Shown here piece after piece: positions 1 through 6,167 of a stretch of 6,708 nucleotides of DNA (the first letter of the stretch is position 1; each line of letters opens with the position of its first letter). The translations under genes and the position numbers were made by a program. The notes beneath the pieces are model-generated. The model was not told where the DNA came from. It worked only from the letters and a program-made list of their open reading frames with translations, and ran no database searches. Origin of the DNA: an uncultured Oribacterium sp. (GTDB taxonomy: Bacteria; Bacillota; Clostridia; Lachnospirales; Lachnospiraceae); NCBI GenBank assembly GCA_900772695.1, contig CAAGRO010000217.1:1-6708 (forward strand), in the 5' to 3' direction.

Positions 1-1132
1 CGTTGCTCGCCATACCGGCGGCACAGGTCACGGCGTGCTGCTCCGCGATCCCCACATCGAAGAAACGATCCGGGAACTCCTTTGCGAAGGCACTGAGGCC
101 GGTACCGTCCGGCATCGCGGCGGTGATGCCGACGATCTTTTTATTCTCGCGGGCGAGGCGGCACAGCGTCTTCGAGAAGACGGCGGTGTAGCTCTCCTTC
201 GATGGTGAGAGTGCCTTTCCGGTTTTCTGATCAAACGGAGACACCCCGTGATAGTGCGCCGGATTCTGCTCCGCCGGTGCGTAGCCCTTGCCCTTCGTGG
301 TCAGGACATGCACGAGCACCGCATGGTCGATCTTCTTCGCCTCCTCGATGGTCCGCTCCACCTCACGGATGTTGTGGCCATCGATCGGCCCGAGGTAGGT
401 GATGCCCATATCCTCGAACAGCATGCCCGGAATGAGGAGCTGCTTCAGCGAGTTCTTCGCCCGCTGCACCCGCTTGACGAGCTGTGGTCCGACGCCCGGC
501 ACGCGCATCAGCGTACTGCCGACGTCAATCTTCAGCTGATTATAGCCACGGTTCGAACGCAGTCCGTTCAGGTACTTCGACATACCGCCGACATTTCTGG
601 AGATCGACATCTTGTTGTCGTTCAGCACGATGATGAAGTTTTTCTTCATCTGCGCCGCGTTATTCAGGCCCTCATACGCGAGGCCACCGGTCAGTGCACC
701 GTCACCGATGACGGACACGACGGTATAGTGCTCGCCCTTGATATCGCGGGCCGCGGCGATGCCGAGCCCGGCGGAAATCGAGGTGGAGCTGTGGCCCGTG
801 CCGAAGCAGTCAAACGGACTCTCCGCCCGCTTTGGGAAACCGCTCATGCCGTGATACTGCCGGAGTCCGTCGAAGTTTTCCTTTCGACCGGACAGGATCT
901 TATGTGTGTACGCCTGGTGGCCTACATCCCACACGATCTTATCCTCTGGCAGATCGAGGGCCAGATACAGCCCGATGGTCAGTTCCACCACCCCGAGGTT
1001 CGAGGCGAGGTGGCCTCCGTACTCGGAGGTTTTCTCTATGATAAATTGTCTGATTTCGGACGCGAGTTTCCTGAGCTGATGATCATTCAGCTTCTTCAGA
1101 TCCTCTGGTCCATGTATATCATCCAGTAACAT
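1..1132 (-). CDS. dxs: 1-deoxy-D-xylulose-5-phosphate synthase, 3' truncated by window edge
   Basis: DXS condenses pyruvate and glyceraldehyde 3-phosphate to 1-deoxy-D-xylulose 5-phosphate using thiamine diphosphate. This is the entry step of the MEP isoprenoid pathway and takes place in the cytoplasm. I translated the minus strand by hand: 377 codons are present and the frame is open to the edge, against about 620 residues for the full family. Visible hallmarks are GGHLASNLGVVELT (about residues 39–52), WDVGHQAYTHKI (about 68–79), the thiamine diphosphate motif GDG (143–145) followed by a conserved NN, and DVGIAEQHAVT with the catalytic-type Glu at residue 364. The C-terminal transketolase domain lies outside the window. 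ATG 1132 is preferred because family members start MLL-D-I. An in-frame GTG lies three codons upstream (1141) and neither start has a strong ribosome binding site. It is the last visible gene of the operon, 111 nt after ispA. Confidence 0.96.
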   Translation of the reverse strand, partial: MLLDDIHGPEDLKKLNDHQLRKLASEIRQFIIEKTSEYGGHLASNLGVVELTIGLYLALDLPEDKIVWDVGHQAYTHKILSGRKENFDGLRQYHGMSGFPKRAESPFDCFGTGHSSTSISAGLGIAAARDIKGEHYTVVSVIGDGALTGGLAYEGLNNAAQMKKNFIIVLNDNKMSISRNVGGMSKYLNGLRSNRGYNQLKIDVGSTLMRVPGVGPQLVKRVQRAKNSLKQLLIPGMLFEDMGITYLGPIDGHNIREVERTIEEAKKIDHAVLVHVLTTKGKGYAPAEQNPAHYHGVSPFDQKTGKALSPSKESYTAVFSKTLCRLARENKKIVGITAAMPDGTGLSAFAKEFPDRFFDVGIAEQHAVTCAAGMASN

Positions 1133-1141
1133 ACTTTTCAC

Positions 1142-1213
1142 TTATTCCGGCTCACGCTTCGCAGCTGTCCATGTCTCCGCGTTCCGGTACATCGTCACAG
1201 GTCGTCCATCCAT
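1142..1213 (-). other. candidate 23-codon ORF between ispA and dxs
   Basis: The 111-nt ispA–dxs gap is open in the same frame as both genes, interrupted only by the ispA TAA and a second TAA at 1144–1142, right before the alternative dxs GTG. An ATG at 1213 would give a 23-residue peptide, MDGRPVTMYRNAETWTAAKR followed by EPE. Its ribosome binding site is weak. A coupled leader peptide for dxs is possible, but chance is the more likely explanation. I see no hairpin with a T-run here, so no terminator separates ispA and dxs. Confidence 0.15.
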
Positions 1214-1243
1214 CGCGTCCGCCTGTGAACGCCGTTCTCCTTT

Positions 1244-2227
1244 TTACTTTTTCCGATGAATCAGCTCTTCGGTGAGTGCGATGAGGAACTGACGGGCGTC
1301 TTCATCGACCTCCGAAAGGCTCTTCAGCCCCTCGATGGCCTCCTCGGAGAGACGCTGCACCTCTGCCTGCGCCGCCTCGAGTCCATGGATCGACACCCAG
1401 GTCGTCTTGTTGTTTTCCTCGTCCGAGTGGATCGGCTTCCCCAGCACCTCCTGGGTGCTCGTCTCATCGAGGATATCATCCTCGATCTGGAAGGCCACAC
1501 CGATGCTGCGGGCGATGCTTTCGAGCTGCCGAAGCTCCATCTGCGATGCATTTCCGAGAACCGCACCCATCATCATGGAGGCCTTCAGCAGTGCCCCGGT
1601 CTTCAGTTCATAAATAAACTGAAGCTGCGGCTCACTGAGCGGCTTTCCGGTCATCTCGACGTCGACGGTCTGGCCGCCGAGCATGCCATCGACACCGGAC
1701 TTTCCGGCGAGGATCGCCGTCGCCCTCAGTACGGCGTTTGCAAACTTCGAGGATTCATCCGGGCTCTCTACGCCGCCGGTCACGGCCGCACGGGAAAGCT
1801 GGCGGAGATAGACCTCCGTCACCCGCTGGAAGGCATAGAGCGAGAGCGCATCGCCTGCGAGCGTGCCCATGTCCTCGCCGAACTTATACCAGGTCGATTC
1901 CTGACCGCGGCGGTACTGGTCCCCGTCCATGCATGGAAGGTCGTCATGGCAGAGGGAGAAGGTATGGATCATCTCGATCGCACCCATGAAGGCCTCGACG
2001 ATTGGCTTCATAAAGCGGTCCCATCCTGCGCCCTTCCGGTCCTTATAGAGCGCATAGCACTTCTGTACGAGAATCGGACGGATCCGCTTCCCTCCGGCGG
2101 CTACGGAATACTGCATCGCCTCCAGCACGGTCTTCTGCTGCCCCTCCACCTTCGGGAGCTGCGCGAGGACGACCGCGTCAACCTCCGCGACTGTGTTTTT
2201 CAGTTCAAGAGAGAAATCCTTCATCAT
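1244..2227 (-). CDS. ispA: short-chain polyprenyl diphosphate synthase (farnesyl diphosphate synthase type)
   Basis: Head-to-tail prenyl transferase that adds isopentenyl diphosphate to allylic diphosphates, most likely making farnesyl diphosphate, in the cytoplasm. At 327 aa it is a little longer than the usual ~295–300. Visible motifs are GGKRIRP (45–51), the first aspartate-rich motif DDLPCMD (95–101) followed by RRG, the KTG triad (209–211), the second aspartate-rich motif in FQIEDDILD (246–254), and GKPIHSDE-NNKTTW near 264–277. The two extra residues within the first motif and the F/S residues just before it fit the bacterial IspA class, but product chain length cannot be fixed by eye. 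Two adjacent ATGs (2227, 2224) follow an AAAGGTG site. The start overlaps the end of xseB by 23 nt, which suggests translational coupling. The location just before dxs matches its pathway role. Confidence 0.95.
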   Translation of the reverse strand: MMKDFSLELKNTVAEVDAVVLAQLPKVEGQQKTVLEAMQYSVAAGGKRIRPILVQKCYALYKDRKGAGWDRFMKPIVEAFMGAIEMIHTFSLCHDDLPCMDGDQYRRGQESTWYKFGEDMGTLAGDALSLYAFQRVTEVYLRQLSRAAVTGGVESPDESSKFANAVLRATAILAGKSGVDGMLGGQTVDVEMTGKPLSEPQLQFIYELKTGALLKASMMMGAVLGNASQMELRQLESIARSIGVAFQIEDDILDETSTQEVLGKPIHSDEENNKTTWVSIHGLEAAQAEVQRLSEEAIEGLKSLSEVDEDARQFLIALTEELIHRKK

Positions 2228-2447
2228 CCAGCACCTTTACCTGTTTTTCGATTCGATCGATACTTTCATTTGCACTCCGGAGAAGCGTCACACCCTTCTG
2301 ATACATATCGAAGGTCTTCTCGAGACTCTCCTCACTGCTCATCTTCGTGATGAGCTCGTCGAGCTCTGCAAACACCTCCTGGAGAGGCTTCTGTTCCTGT
2401 TCCTTTTCTTTTTCTGCGGCGGCTGCCGCACTCTTCTTCACTGGCAT
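2205..2447 (-). CDS. xseB: exodeoxyribonuclease VII small subunit
   Basis: XseB is the small helical subunit of exonuclease VII. Several copies bind the coiled-coil arm of XseA to form the nuclease that degrades single-stranded DNA to oligonucleotides. The 80-aa product has the family signature F-AELDELI-KM (26–36), SLEKTFDMYQKGVTLL (41–56) and an E-QVK stretch near 68–71, all consistent with two amphipathic helices. Residues 1–20 are an Ala/Lys/Glu-rich tail that the core domain does not need. ATG 2447 has GGAAAGGA about 7 nt upstream. The 3' end overlaps ispA by 23 nt, while 140 nt separate it from xseA. That gap is long for this operon and is full of small hairpins. Confidence 0.93.
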   Translation of the reverse strand: MPVKKSAAAAAEKEKEQEQKPLQEVFAELDELITKMSSEESLEKTFDMYQKGVTLLRSANESIDRIEKQVKVLDDEGFLS

Positions 2448-2587
2448 AACGATCCTTTCCGGATTCTGTCCTTCTGAAGTGAGACCAGCTGCGTGGTCCC
2501 CGGTATATCGGTTCTATAAGATGGAGGTTCATCCAGAAGATGCTCCATCTGTCGCTCTTTCCATGTCGGAAGCCAATGCTTCCGAAT
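2448..2587 (-). other. structured xseA–xseB intercistronic spacer with three hairpins
   Basis: Three inverted repeats fill this spacer. The first is an 8-bp stem with a 4-nt loop at 2566–2585, starting three bases after the xseA stop. The second is ATGGAG/CTCCAT with an inner CATC/GATG at 2521–2548. The third is GACCA/TGGTC at 2483–2498. None is followed by a T-run on the minus strand, so they are not intrinsic terminators. They may protect or process the mRNA and so set the XseA:XseB ratio; that role is inferred. A 36-codon ORF (2548→2438, starting MEHLLDEPPS) overlaps the xseB start by 10 nt but has only a weak ribosome site. Confidence 0.5.
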
Positions 2588-3988
2588 CTACGTCGTCGTG
2601 GTGATCTGCTCCACCCGGCTCCGGAAGCTTCCGTCCTGGAGCTGCGTCGTAATCAGCTCACCGACCGCCAGCTTGCCGACCGAGTCCACGCGATGCCCCT
2701 CGGCATCCTGCACATAACCGTAGCCACTGCTCAGCTTCCGAAGCGGACTCACGGCCTCGAGCTTTTCGGTCCGGAGCGCAAGCCCATGACGGGCGCGGTC
2801 CAGCGTCTGCGTCATAAGCATTGGCATCCCATCGTAGCGGTGCAGCTGTTCCTTCGTGTCGTGCAGCCGCTGAAGCATCTGCTCCCGGAGGCCACTGTAG
2901 CCCGCCAGCCGGTCCTTCGCCTGCTGCAGCTGTGCCTGCATCTCCGTACGCAGGCCGTCGAAGCTTCGGGCACGGTCCTTCGCGTCCTGCAGCTTCTCTC
3001 GCATCGCATCACGGAGCTGCGTCTCGTACTGAAGGCTCCGCTTCTGGTACTCCTTCAGGACGCTGCCGGGGCTCAGCTGATTGAGGCGGAGCTTCTGCAT
3101 CGCGAGTCGCTGACGCTCATCCTGGATGCGCTCGTTCATCACGCTCCCGAGGGTCGCATGGTAGCTCGCCATCTCCTCCATCAGCTTCTGGTAGTCGAAG
3201 ACCGCCAGCTCTGCACCCGCGCTCGGGGTCGGTGCACGGAGGTCCGCGACATAATCCGCGATGGTCGTATCCGTTTCATGGCCGACCGCGCTGATGATCG
3301 GGGTATCTGCTTCGAAGATCGCCCGGGCCACGGGCTCTTCGTTAAACGCCCACAGGTCCTCGATGGAGCCGCCGCCACGTCCGACGATCAGCACGTCGAG
3401 GCCAAGCTCGTCCAGTGTCCGTATCCCATGTACGATTGACGGAACCGCGCCCTCCCCCTGCACCAGTGCCGGGTAGAGGACGATCTCCACATACGGATTC
3501 CGTCGCTTCGAGATCTGGACGATATCACGGACAGCCGCGCCGGTTTTTGCAGTCACGACGCCGATCCGCTGCGCGTACTTCGGGATCGGCTTCTTATACA
3601 TCGGGTCGAAGAGTCCCATCTCCGCGAGCTCCTTTTTCAGCTGCTCGAAACGGACATAGAGATCGCCGACGCCGTCGGCCATGAAGCGCTTCGCGTAGAT
3701 CTGATAGCTGCCACCCCGCTCATAGACGCCGACACTGCCCGTACAGAGTACGCGCATGCCATTCTCCAATTTAAACGGAAGCCCCGCACGGTCACCGGCA
3801 AACATGATACCGGAGATCTGCGAAGCTGCGTCCTTCAGTGTAAAGTAAATATGCCCGGTCGGATGGTATTTCAGGTTTGAAATCTCCCCCTGGATCGTGA
3901 TATTTTTCAGTGCGAAATCCGATGAAAACATGTTTGCGATATACCGGTTCACCTGAGACACGGTATATGCACGACTGTCTTTATTCAT
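2588..3988 (-). CDS. xseA: exodeoxyribonuclease VII large subunit
   Basis: Catalytic subunit of exonuclease VII, which digests single-stranded DNA from both ends in a metal-independent manner, in the cytoplasm with XseB. The 466-aa product is full length. Residues ~1–105 form the OB-fold nucleic-acid-binding domain (YTVSQVNRYI, EISNLKYHPTGHIYFTLKD). The catalytic domain spans ~125–265 with GVVTAKTGAAVRDI (143–156), VGRGGGSIEDLWAFNEE (202–218) and SAVGHETDTTIADY followed by DLRAPTPSAGAE (233–260). D155, R204, H237 and D240 fall in the blocks that hold the functionally important residues of the E. coli enzyme. Residues ~265–410 are a long coiled coil that contains three 21-residue repeats, and SGYGYV (421–426) is the usual C-terminal block. 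ATG 3988 has a GAAGGA ribosome site. It starts 15 nt after the nusB stop, with no folD between them. Confidence 0.97.
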   Translation of the reverse strand: MNKDSRAYTVSQVNRYIANMFSSDFALKNITIQGEISNLKYHPTGHIYFTLKDAASQISGIMFAGDRAGLPFKLENGMRVLCTGSVGVYERGGSYQIYAKRFMADGVGDLYVRFEQLKKELAEMGLFDPMYKKPIPKYAQRIGVVTAKTGAAVRDIVQISKRRNPYVEIVLYPALVQGEGAVPSIVHGIRTLDELGLDVLIVGRGGGSIEDLWAFNEEPVARAIFEADTPIISAVGHETDTTIADYVADLRAPTPSAGAELAVFDYQKLMEEMASYHATLGSVMNERIQDERQRLAMQKLRLNQLSPGSVLKEYQKRSLQYETQLRDAMREKLQDAKDRARSFDGLRTEMQAQLQQAKDRLAGYSGLREQMLQRLHDTKEQLHRYDGMPMLMTQTLDRARHGLALRTEKLEAVSPLRKLSSGYGYVQDAEGHRVDSVGKLAVGELITTQLQDGSFRSRVEQITTTT

Positions 3989-4003
3989 AGGAATCCTTCA
4001 TCC

Positions 4004-4546
4004 TTATTTGTTGCGGTTGACGATGATCTGCACGCCCTTACCGGCGGTCTTCTTCTCCGTGAGCTCGCCCTGCTGCTTACGTGGTGCCTTCGCGGTTCTC
4101 GTCGATACACGGTCGCTGTTCACGAGACGTGCCAGGACACCGTTGACGAAGGAGCCGGACTCGTCGCCGCCGTACTTCTTCGCGAGCTCGACAGCCTCGT
4201 TGATGGCTACCTTATCCGGGATCGTCTCATCATACTCGATCTCATAAAGTGCGAGACGAATCGCCGTGAGGTCGGTCTTCGTCATACGATCGGTCTTCCA
4301 GCCCTCGGCTGCGGAATCGATACGCGCATCCAGCTCCGGGAGCTTCGCGGTGATCTTCTCCACCTCCGCCTCCAGACGCTGCTGGTCCTCCTCGCTCAGG
4401 TTCTCGATGTGCACGACGCCATCGCCATCCTCGTAATCTGGGGACTCGAAATAGCGAGCGAGCTGCTCCGGAATCTCCTGACCAGGATAGAACTGTGTGC
4501 AGAACAGGAGCTTAAACTTATGATCTCTTTCTTCTCGTTTATTCAT
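4004..4546 (-). CDS. nusB: transcription antitermination factor NusB with basic C-terminal extension
   Basis: NusB pairs with NusE (ribosomal protein S10) and binds boxA RNA in antitermination complexes, mainly on rRNA operons. Recognition rests on the N-terminal helix REERDHKFKLLFCTQFY (4–20) and the highly typical C-terminal half: W-TDRM-KTDLTAIRLALYEI (83–103), IPDKVAINEAVELAKKYGGD (109–128), and SGSFVNGVLARL (130–141). Family members usually end soon after this block at about 130–150 aa. Here the protein runs to 180 aa with a Lys/Arg-rich, probably disordered tail (about 145–180). An acidic stretch (about 34–60) is inserted near the middle. ATG 4546 has TAAGGA 5 nt upstream. It lies between the Asp23-like gene and xseA, as in many Firmicutes. 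Confidence 0.95.
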   Translation of the reverse strand: MNKREERDHKFKLLFCTQFYPGQEIPEQLARYFESPDYEDGDGVVHIENLSEEDQQRLEAEVEKITAKLPELDARIDSAAEGWKTDRMTKTDLTAIRLALYEIEYDETIPDKVAINEAVELAKKYGGDESGSFVNGVLARLVNSDRVSTRTAKAPRKQQGELTEKKTAGKGVQIIVNRNK

Positions 4547-4690
4547 GATTTCCTTACCTATGACTATATTTCAGTTTCATATTTCGTCCGTGGTACCGGT
4601 ATACGACGTGCATACATATCACCGCCATACCGCCATGGTCTTTCGTCAGCGCATCCGTTCAGTCATCGCCTTTCAGTGACTGCAGACGGC
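4547..4690. other. asp23-like – nusB spacer, no gene or terminator seen
   Basis: This is a 144-nt spacer. A CAGTCA/TGACTG inverted repeat (4660–4682, 11-nt loop) follows the asp23-like stop but has no T-run, so read-through into nusB is expected. I found no convincing -35/-10 pair. A 24-codon ORF ending within the nusB ribosome site exists but has no supporting ribosome binding site. Confidence 0.35.
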
Positions 4691-5077
4691 TCACTCGTTC
4701 TCAGCATTGACCACACCGGCGATGCGGATGTTGACATCCAGCACGCTGAGACCGGTCATGGACTCGATCGCCGACGCGACCTTATCCTGTACGTTTCTCG
4801 AAACATCCGGGATGGAGTAGCCGTACTTCACGTTCAGGCTCAGCTTCACGGAAACGTGGTCATCCTCGATGCTGATGCTTACGCCCTTACTGAGGTCGCG
4901 GATACCCATTCGGGAGATGATCTCGCCGGACCAGCCGCCATACATGGAATCGACCCCCTTCACCTCGGTCGCTGCGATGCCTGCGATGATGGCAACAACC
5001 TCATCTGCGATGACGATCTGACCATGCTCATCCTTCTCATATACAACATGTGTTGCTCTCTCTTCATTCTGTTCCAT
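4691..5077 (-). CDS. Asp23/YqhY family protein
   Basis: A small soluble protein of the Asp23/Gls24/YqhY (DUF322) family. The member beside nusB in Bacillus subtilis is YqhY, which has been linked to acetyl-CoA carboxylase and lipid synthesis; the role in this organism is not established. The 128-aa product shows the family pattern: GQIVIADEVVAIIAGIAATE (19–38), VKGVDSM-GG (39–48), KGVSISIEDDHVSVKLSLNV-YG (64–86), IPDVSRNVQDKVASAIESMTGL (89–110), and VLDVNIRIAGV (112–122). I chose ATG 5077 because GGAGG lies 6 nt upstream. A GTG at 5101 is in frame, but it sits upstream of that ribosome site and is unlikely to be used. It is the first gene of the operon, with a candidate promoter about 60 nt upstream. 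Confidence 0.9.
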   Translation of the reverse strand: MEQNEERATHVVYEKDEHGQIVIADEVVAIIAGIAATEVKGVDSMYGGWSGEIISRMGIRDLSKGVSISIEDDHVSVKLSLNVKYGYSIPDVSRNVQDKVASAIESMTGLSVLDVNIRIAGVVNAENE

Positions 5078-5140
5078 ATAGAACCTCCGTATGTACTGCA
5101 CCCGGGCATAATCCGAGAATTTAGACTAAACTATGGGAAC

Positions 5141-5169
5141 ATGATACCACATCAAATGCATAAAATCCA
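5141..5169 (-). promoter_or_regulatory. candidate promoter of the asp23-like–nusB–dxs operon
   Basis: On the minus strand an extended -10, TGGTATCAT, occupies 5149–5141. A poor -35 (TGGATT, 5169–5164) lies 17 nt upstream. This would start transcription near 5134 and leave a ~57-nt leader before the AGGAGG-type ribosome site of the asp23-like gene. The weak -35 lies inside the inverted repeats at 5152–5191, which suggests regulation by a bound protein. Confidence 0.45.
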
Positions 5170-5191
5170 TTTGAAAACTGATTTTATGCAT
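5152..5191. promoter_or_regulatory. two overlapping inverted repeats at the operon promoter (possible operator)
   Basis: ATGCATAAAATC (5156–5167) is perfectly repeated in inverted form at 5180–5191 with a 12-nt gap. TCAAATG (5152–5158) is inverted at 5168–5174. The two pairings share bases 5156–5158, so as RNA hairpins they compete. The position, about -20 to -57 relative to the inferred start of the operon, is typical of an operator for a dimeric regulator. The regulator is unknown. Confidence 0.5.
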
Positions 5192-5226
5192 CGTTCAGAC
5201 GAAGCTCAGATGAAGCCATAACTCCC

Positions 5227-5437
5227 GGAGGGCCGGTGGCAGATGCACAGTACTGCGAGGCCGGTGAAATCTAAGCCGGGGACCCTAAGCGGCACTAGGC
5301 CCTCTGCAATCGCTGAGTTTTCTTTATGAAAACTCAGCGTTGCAGAGGGTGCTAAGGAAAATTGTACCAAGTGCCGCTAAGGGAACCCGGCTTGATTTCA
5401 CACGGCCTCTACGTATGGCATCTGTCGCCGGTCCTCC
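5227..5437. repeat. long near-perfect palindrome (~211 nt hairpin): MITE or structured RNA
   Basis: The two halves fold on each other for almost their whole length. The outer stem is 5227–5245 with 5419–5437: 19 bp including three G·T pairs when read on the plus strand. Middle stems are 5258–5271 with 5394–5408, 5273–5280 with 5386–5393, and 5283–5299 with 5367–5383. The inner stem is 5300–5322 with 5328–5349, closed by the 5-nt loop TTTAT. A one-sided 17-nt bulge lies at 5350–5366 and an internal loop at 5246–5257/5409–5418. No T-run follows on either strand, so it is not an intrinsic terminator, and no ORF of its own is credible. It sits between the 3' end of brnA and the operon promoter. 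All three wobbles favour a plus-strand RNA, but three is too few to decide. Confidence 0.8.
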
Positions 5438-5479
5438 AGAATCCATGTTTGAATCCGACCACTACATAGTTCGATTTTC

Positions 5480-5788
5480 TCACAGACATTTCCTGATAAG
5501 TTCAGGATCATTCAGGCACATATCAAGCATTCTCGAAAGCACTCCACTATATCCCGCTCCCAGAGACTTTGCTTTTGCAAGTGTGGCCGGCGAAACGCGC
5601 AGCGTCACAATCTGCTTTCGTCTTTCATTTCTTCGCTCTTCCGATACCCGTTTAAATTTCGCAAGCTCCTCCTCAGTTAATTCTCTCGCATCTTCATCGA
5701 ACGTAACGGGACGATCCGCTACTTTGTTCAACGTTTCAATTTGTTCTTTTGTTGGCTTCCTGGCAACATCCACATTAGATACCTTCAT
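5480..5788 (-). CDS. brnA: BrnA-type antitoxin, ribbon-helix-helix/CopG-like
   Basis: Likely antitoxin of a type II BrnT/BrnA pair. It neutralises the toxin by direct binding and represses its own operon. The 102-aa product has an N-terminal toxin-binding region, including DEDARELTEEELAKFKRV (31–48), followed by a basic linker. A C-terminal ribbon-helix-helix-like segment follows, KQIVTLRVSPATLAKAKSLG (58–77), continuing with AGYSGVLSRMLDMCLNDPEL (78–97). ATG 5788 is chosen because a strong AAGGAGG lies 6–7 nt upstream; the open frame extends further upstream but only as an overlap with brnT. It overlaps the brnT 3' end by 14 nt, the normal toxin-first arrangement, so the two are translationally coupled. 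Base composition is visibly more AT-rich than the housekeeping operon, consistent with acquisition by transfer. Confidence 0.9.
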   Translation of the reverse strand: MKVSNVDVARKPTKEQIETLNKVADRPVTFDEDARELTEEELAKFKRVSEERRNERRKQIVTLRVSPATLAKAKSLGAGYSGVLSRMLDMCLNDPELIRKCL

Positions 5789-6053
5789 AATAAACCTCCT
5801 TCTCTCGCCTGGTTGCACCTCGCGCAGAGATGATACGAATCGCCTGATTTCGCTCGGTATAAGCGACATACACGATCGTAACAACACCATCAATCGCTCC
5901 AATCGTAATATAACGGTCCTCCGTATCGCTATGCTCCACATCGTAAAATTCAAGTCGATTTTCATCGCCAAACACAAGGATTGCTGTCGAAAAATCCAGA
6001 CCATGTTTCGCTATATTTTTCTGTTCCTTCTGAATATCCCATTCAAAGTCCAT
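5775..6053 (-). CDS. brnT: BrnT family toxin (DUF497), predicted ribonuclease
   Basis: BrnT toxins are small RelE-fold ribonucleases that inhibit translation when not bound by BrnA. The 92-aa product matches the family from end to end: MDFEWD then KNIAKHGLDFSTAILVFGD (1–30), YDVEHSD-EDRYITIG (37–52), VVTIVYVAYTERNQAIRIISAR (57–78), and A-TRREKEVYYE (80–90). The conserved Arg residues in the IRIISAR and TRRE blocks are present, so it looks intact. ATG 6053 is preferred: it follows a GAGGA site and gives MDFEWD, the usual family start. An upstream in-frame start at 6095 would add 14 atypical residues. It is the first gene of a two-gene operon with brnA. Confidence 0.93.
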   Translation of the reverse strand: MDFEWDIQKEQKNIAKHGLDFSTAILVFGDENRLEFYDVEHSDTEDRYITIGAIDGVVTIVYVAYTERNQAIRIISARGATRREKEVYYEGI

Positions 6054-6060
6054 AAATCTA

Positions 6061-6132
6061 TCCTCATGATAATATAAACTCACCACAAAATGCAATACAT
6101 TGTGTATTACGTTTTATGTCCCACTTCAACAA
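6061..6132 (-). promoter_or_regulatory. brnTA control region with palindromic operator candidate
   Basis: The perfect inverted repeat AATACA-TTG-TGTATT lies at 6094–6108, about 40 nt upstream of brnT, where a BrnT–BrnA complex would be expected to bind. TATATT (6076–6071) and TATTAT (6074–6069) are AT-rich -10 candidates, but neither has a good -35 at 16–18 nt. TTGTTG (6132–6127) with TAATAC (6109–6104) has 17-nt spacing but few matches. The exact promoter is therefore unresolved. Confidence 0.4.
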
Positions 6133-6167
6133 GTTGTAACAGTTCAGACACCCCTTGGCGCCCTTGG

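Noticed and set aside
248..1129. 293-aa plus-strand open frame
   Set aside because: It is antisense to dxs, whose minus-strand translation matches the family throughout.
1256..2350. 364-aa plus-strand open frame
   Set aside because: It is antisense to ispA and xseB, with no family features of its own. It arises from the codon bias of the real genes.
2540..3439. 299-aa plus-strand open frame
   Set aside because: It is antisense to xseA, Leu/His/Arg-rich in composition and without motifs.
4585..4608. Imperfect palindrome around GGTACCGGTA
   Set aside because: Only the outer CGTC/GACG pairs cleanly, and inner bases do not align into a stable stem.
5078..5101. Upstream GTG start (5101) for the Asp23-like protein
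   Set aside because: The strong GGAGG site lies between this GTG and ATG 5077, so the ATG is the real start.
5227..5437. Integron attC site, retron RNA or cobalamin riboswitch
   Set aside because: No GTTRRRY/RYYYAAC core sites, no integrase or reverse transcriptase nearby, and the short AAGGGAA…CCGG resemblance lacks the rest of the cobalamin consensus.
5445..5465. tRNA-like T-arm (GTTTGAATCCGACC)
   Set aside because: The flanking bases do not form the 5-bp T-stem, and no acceptor, D or anticodon arm can be built around it.
5340..6077. 245-aa plus-strand open frame
   Set aside because: It begins inside the long hairpin and runs antisense to brnA and brnT, both clearly recognisable.
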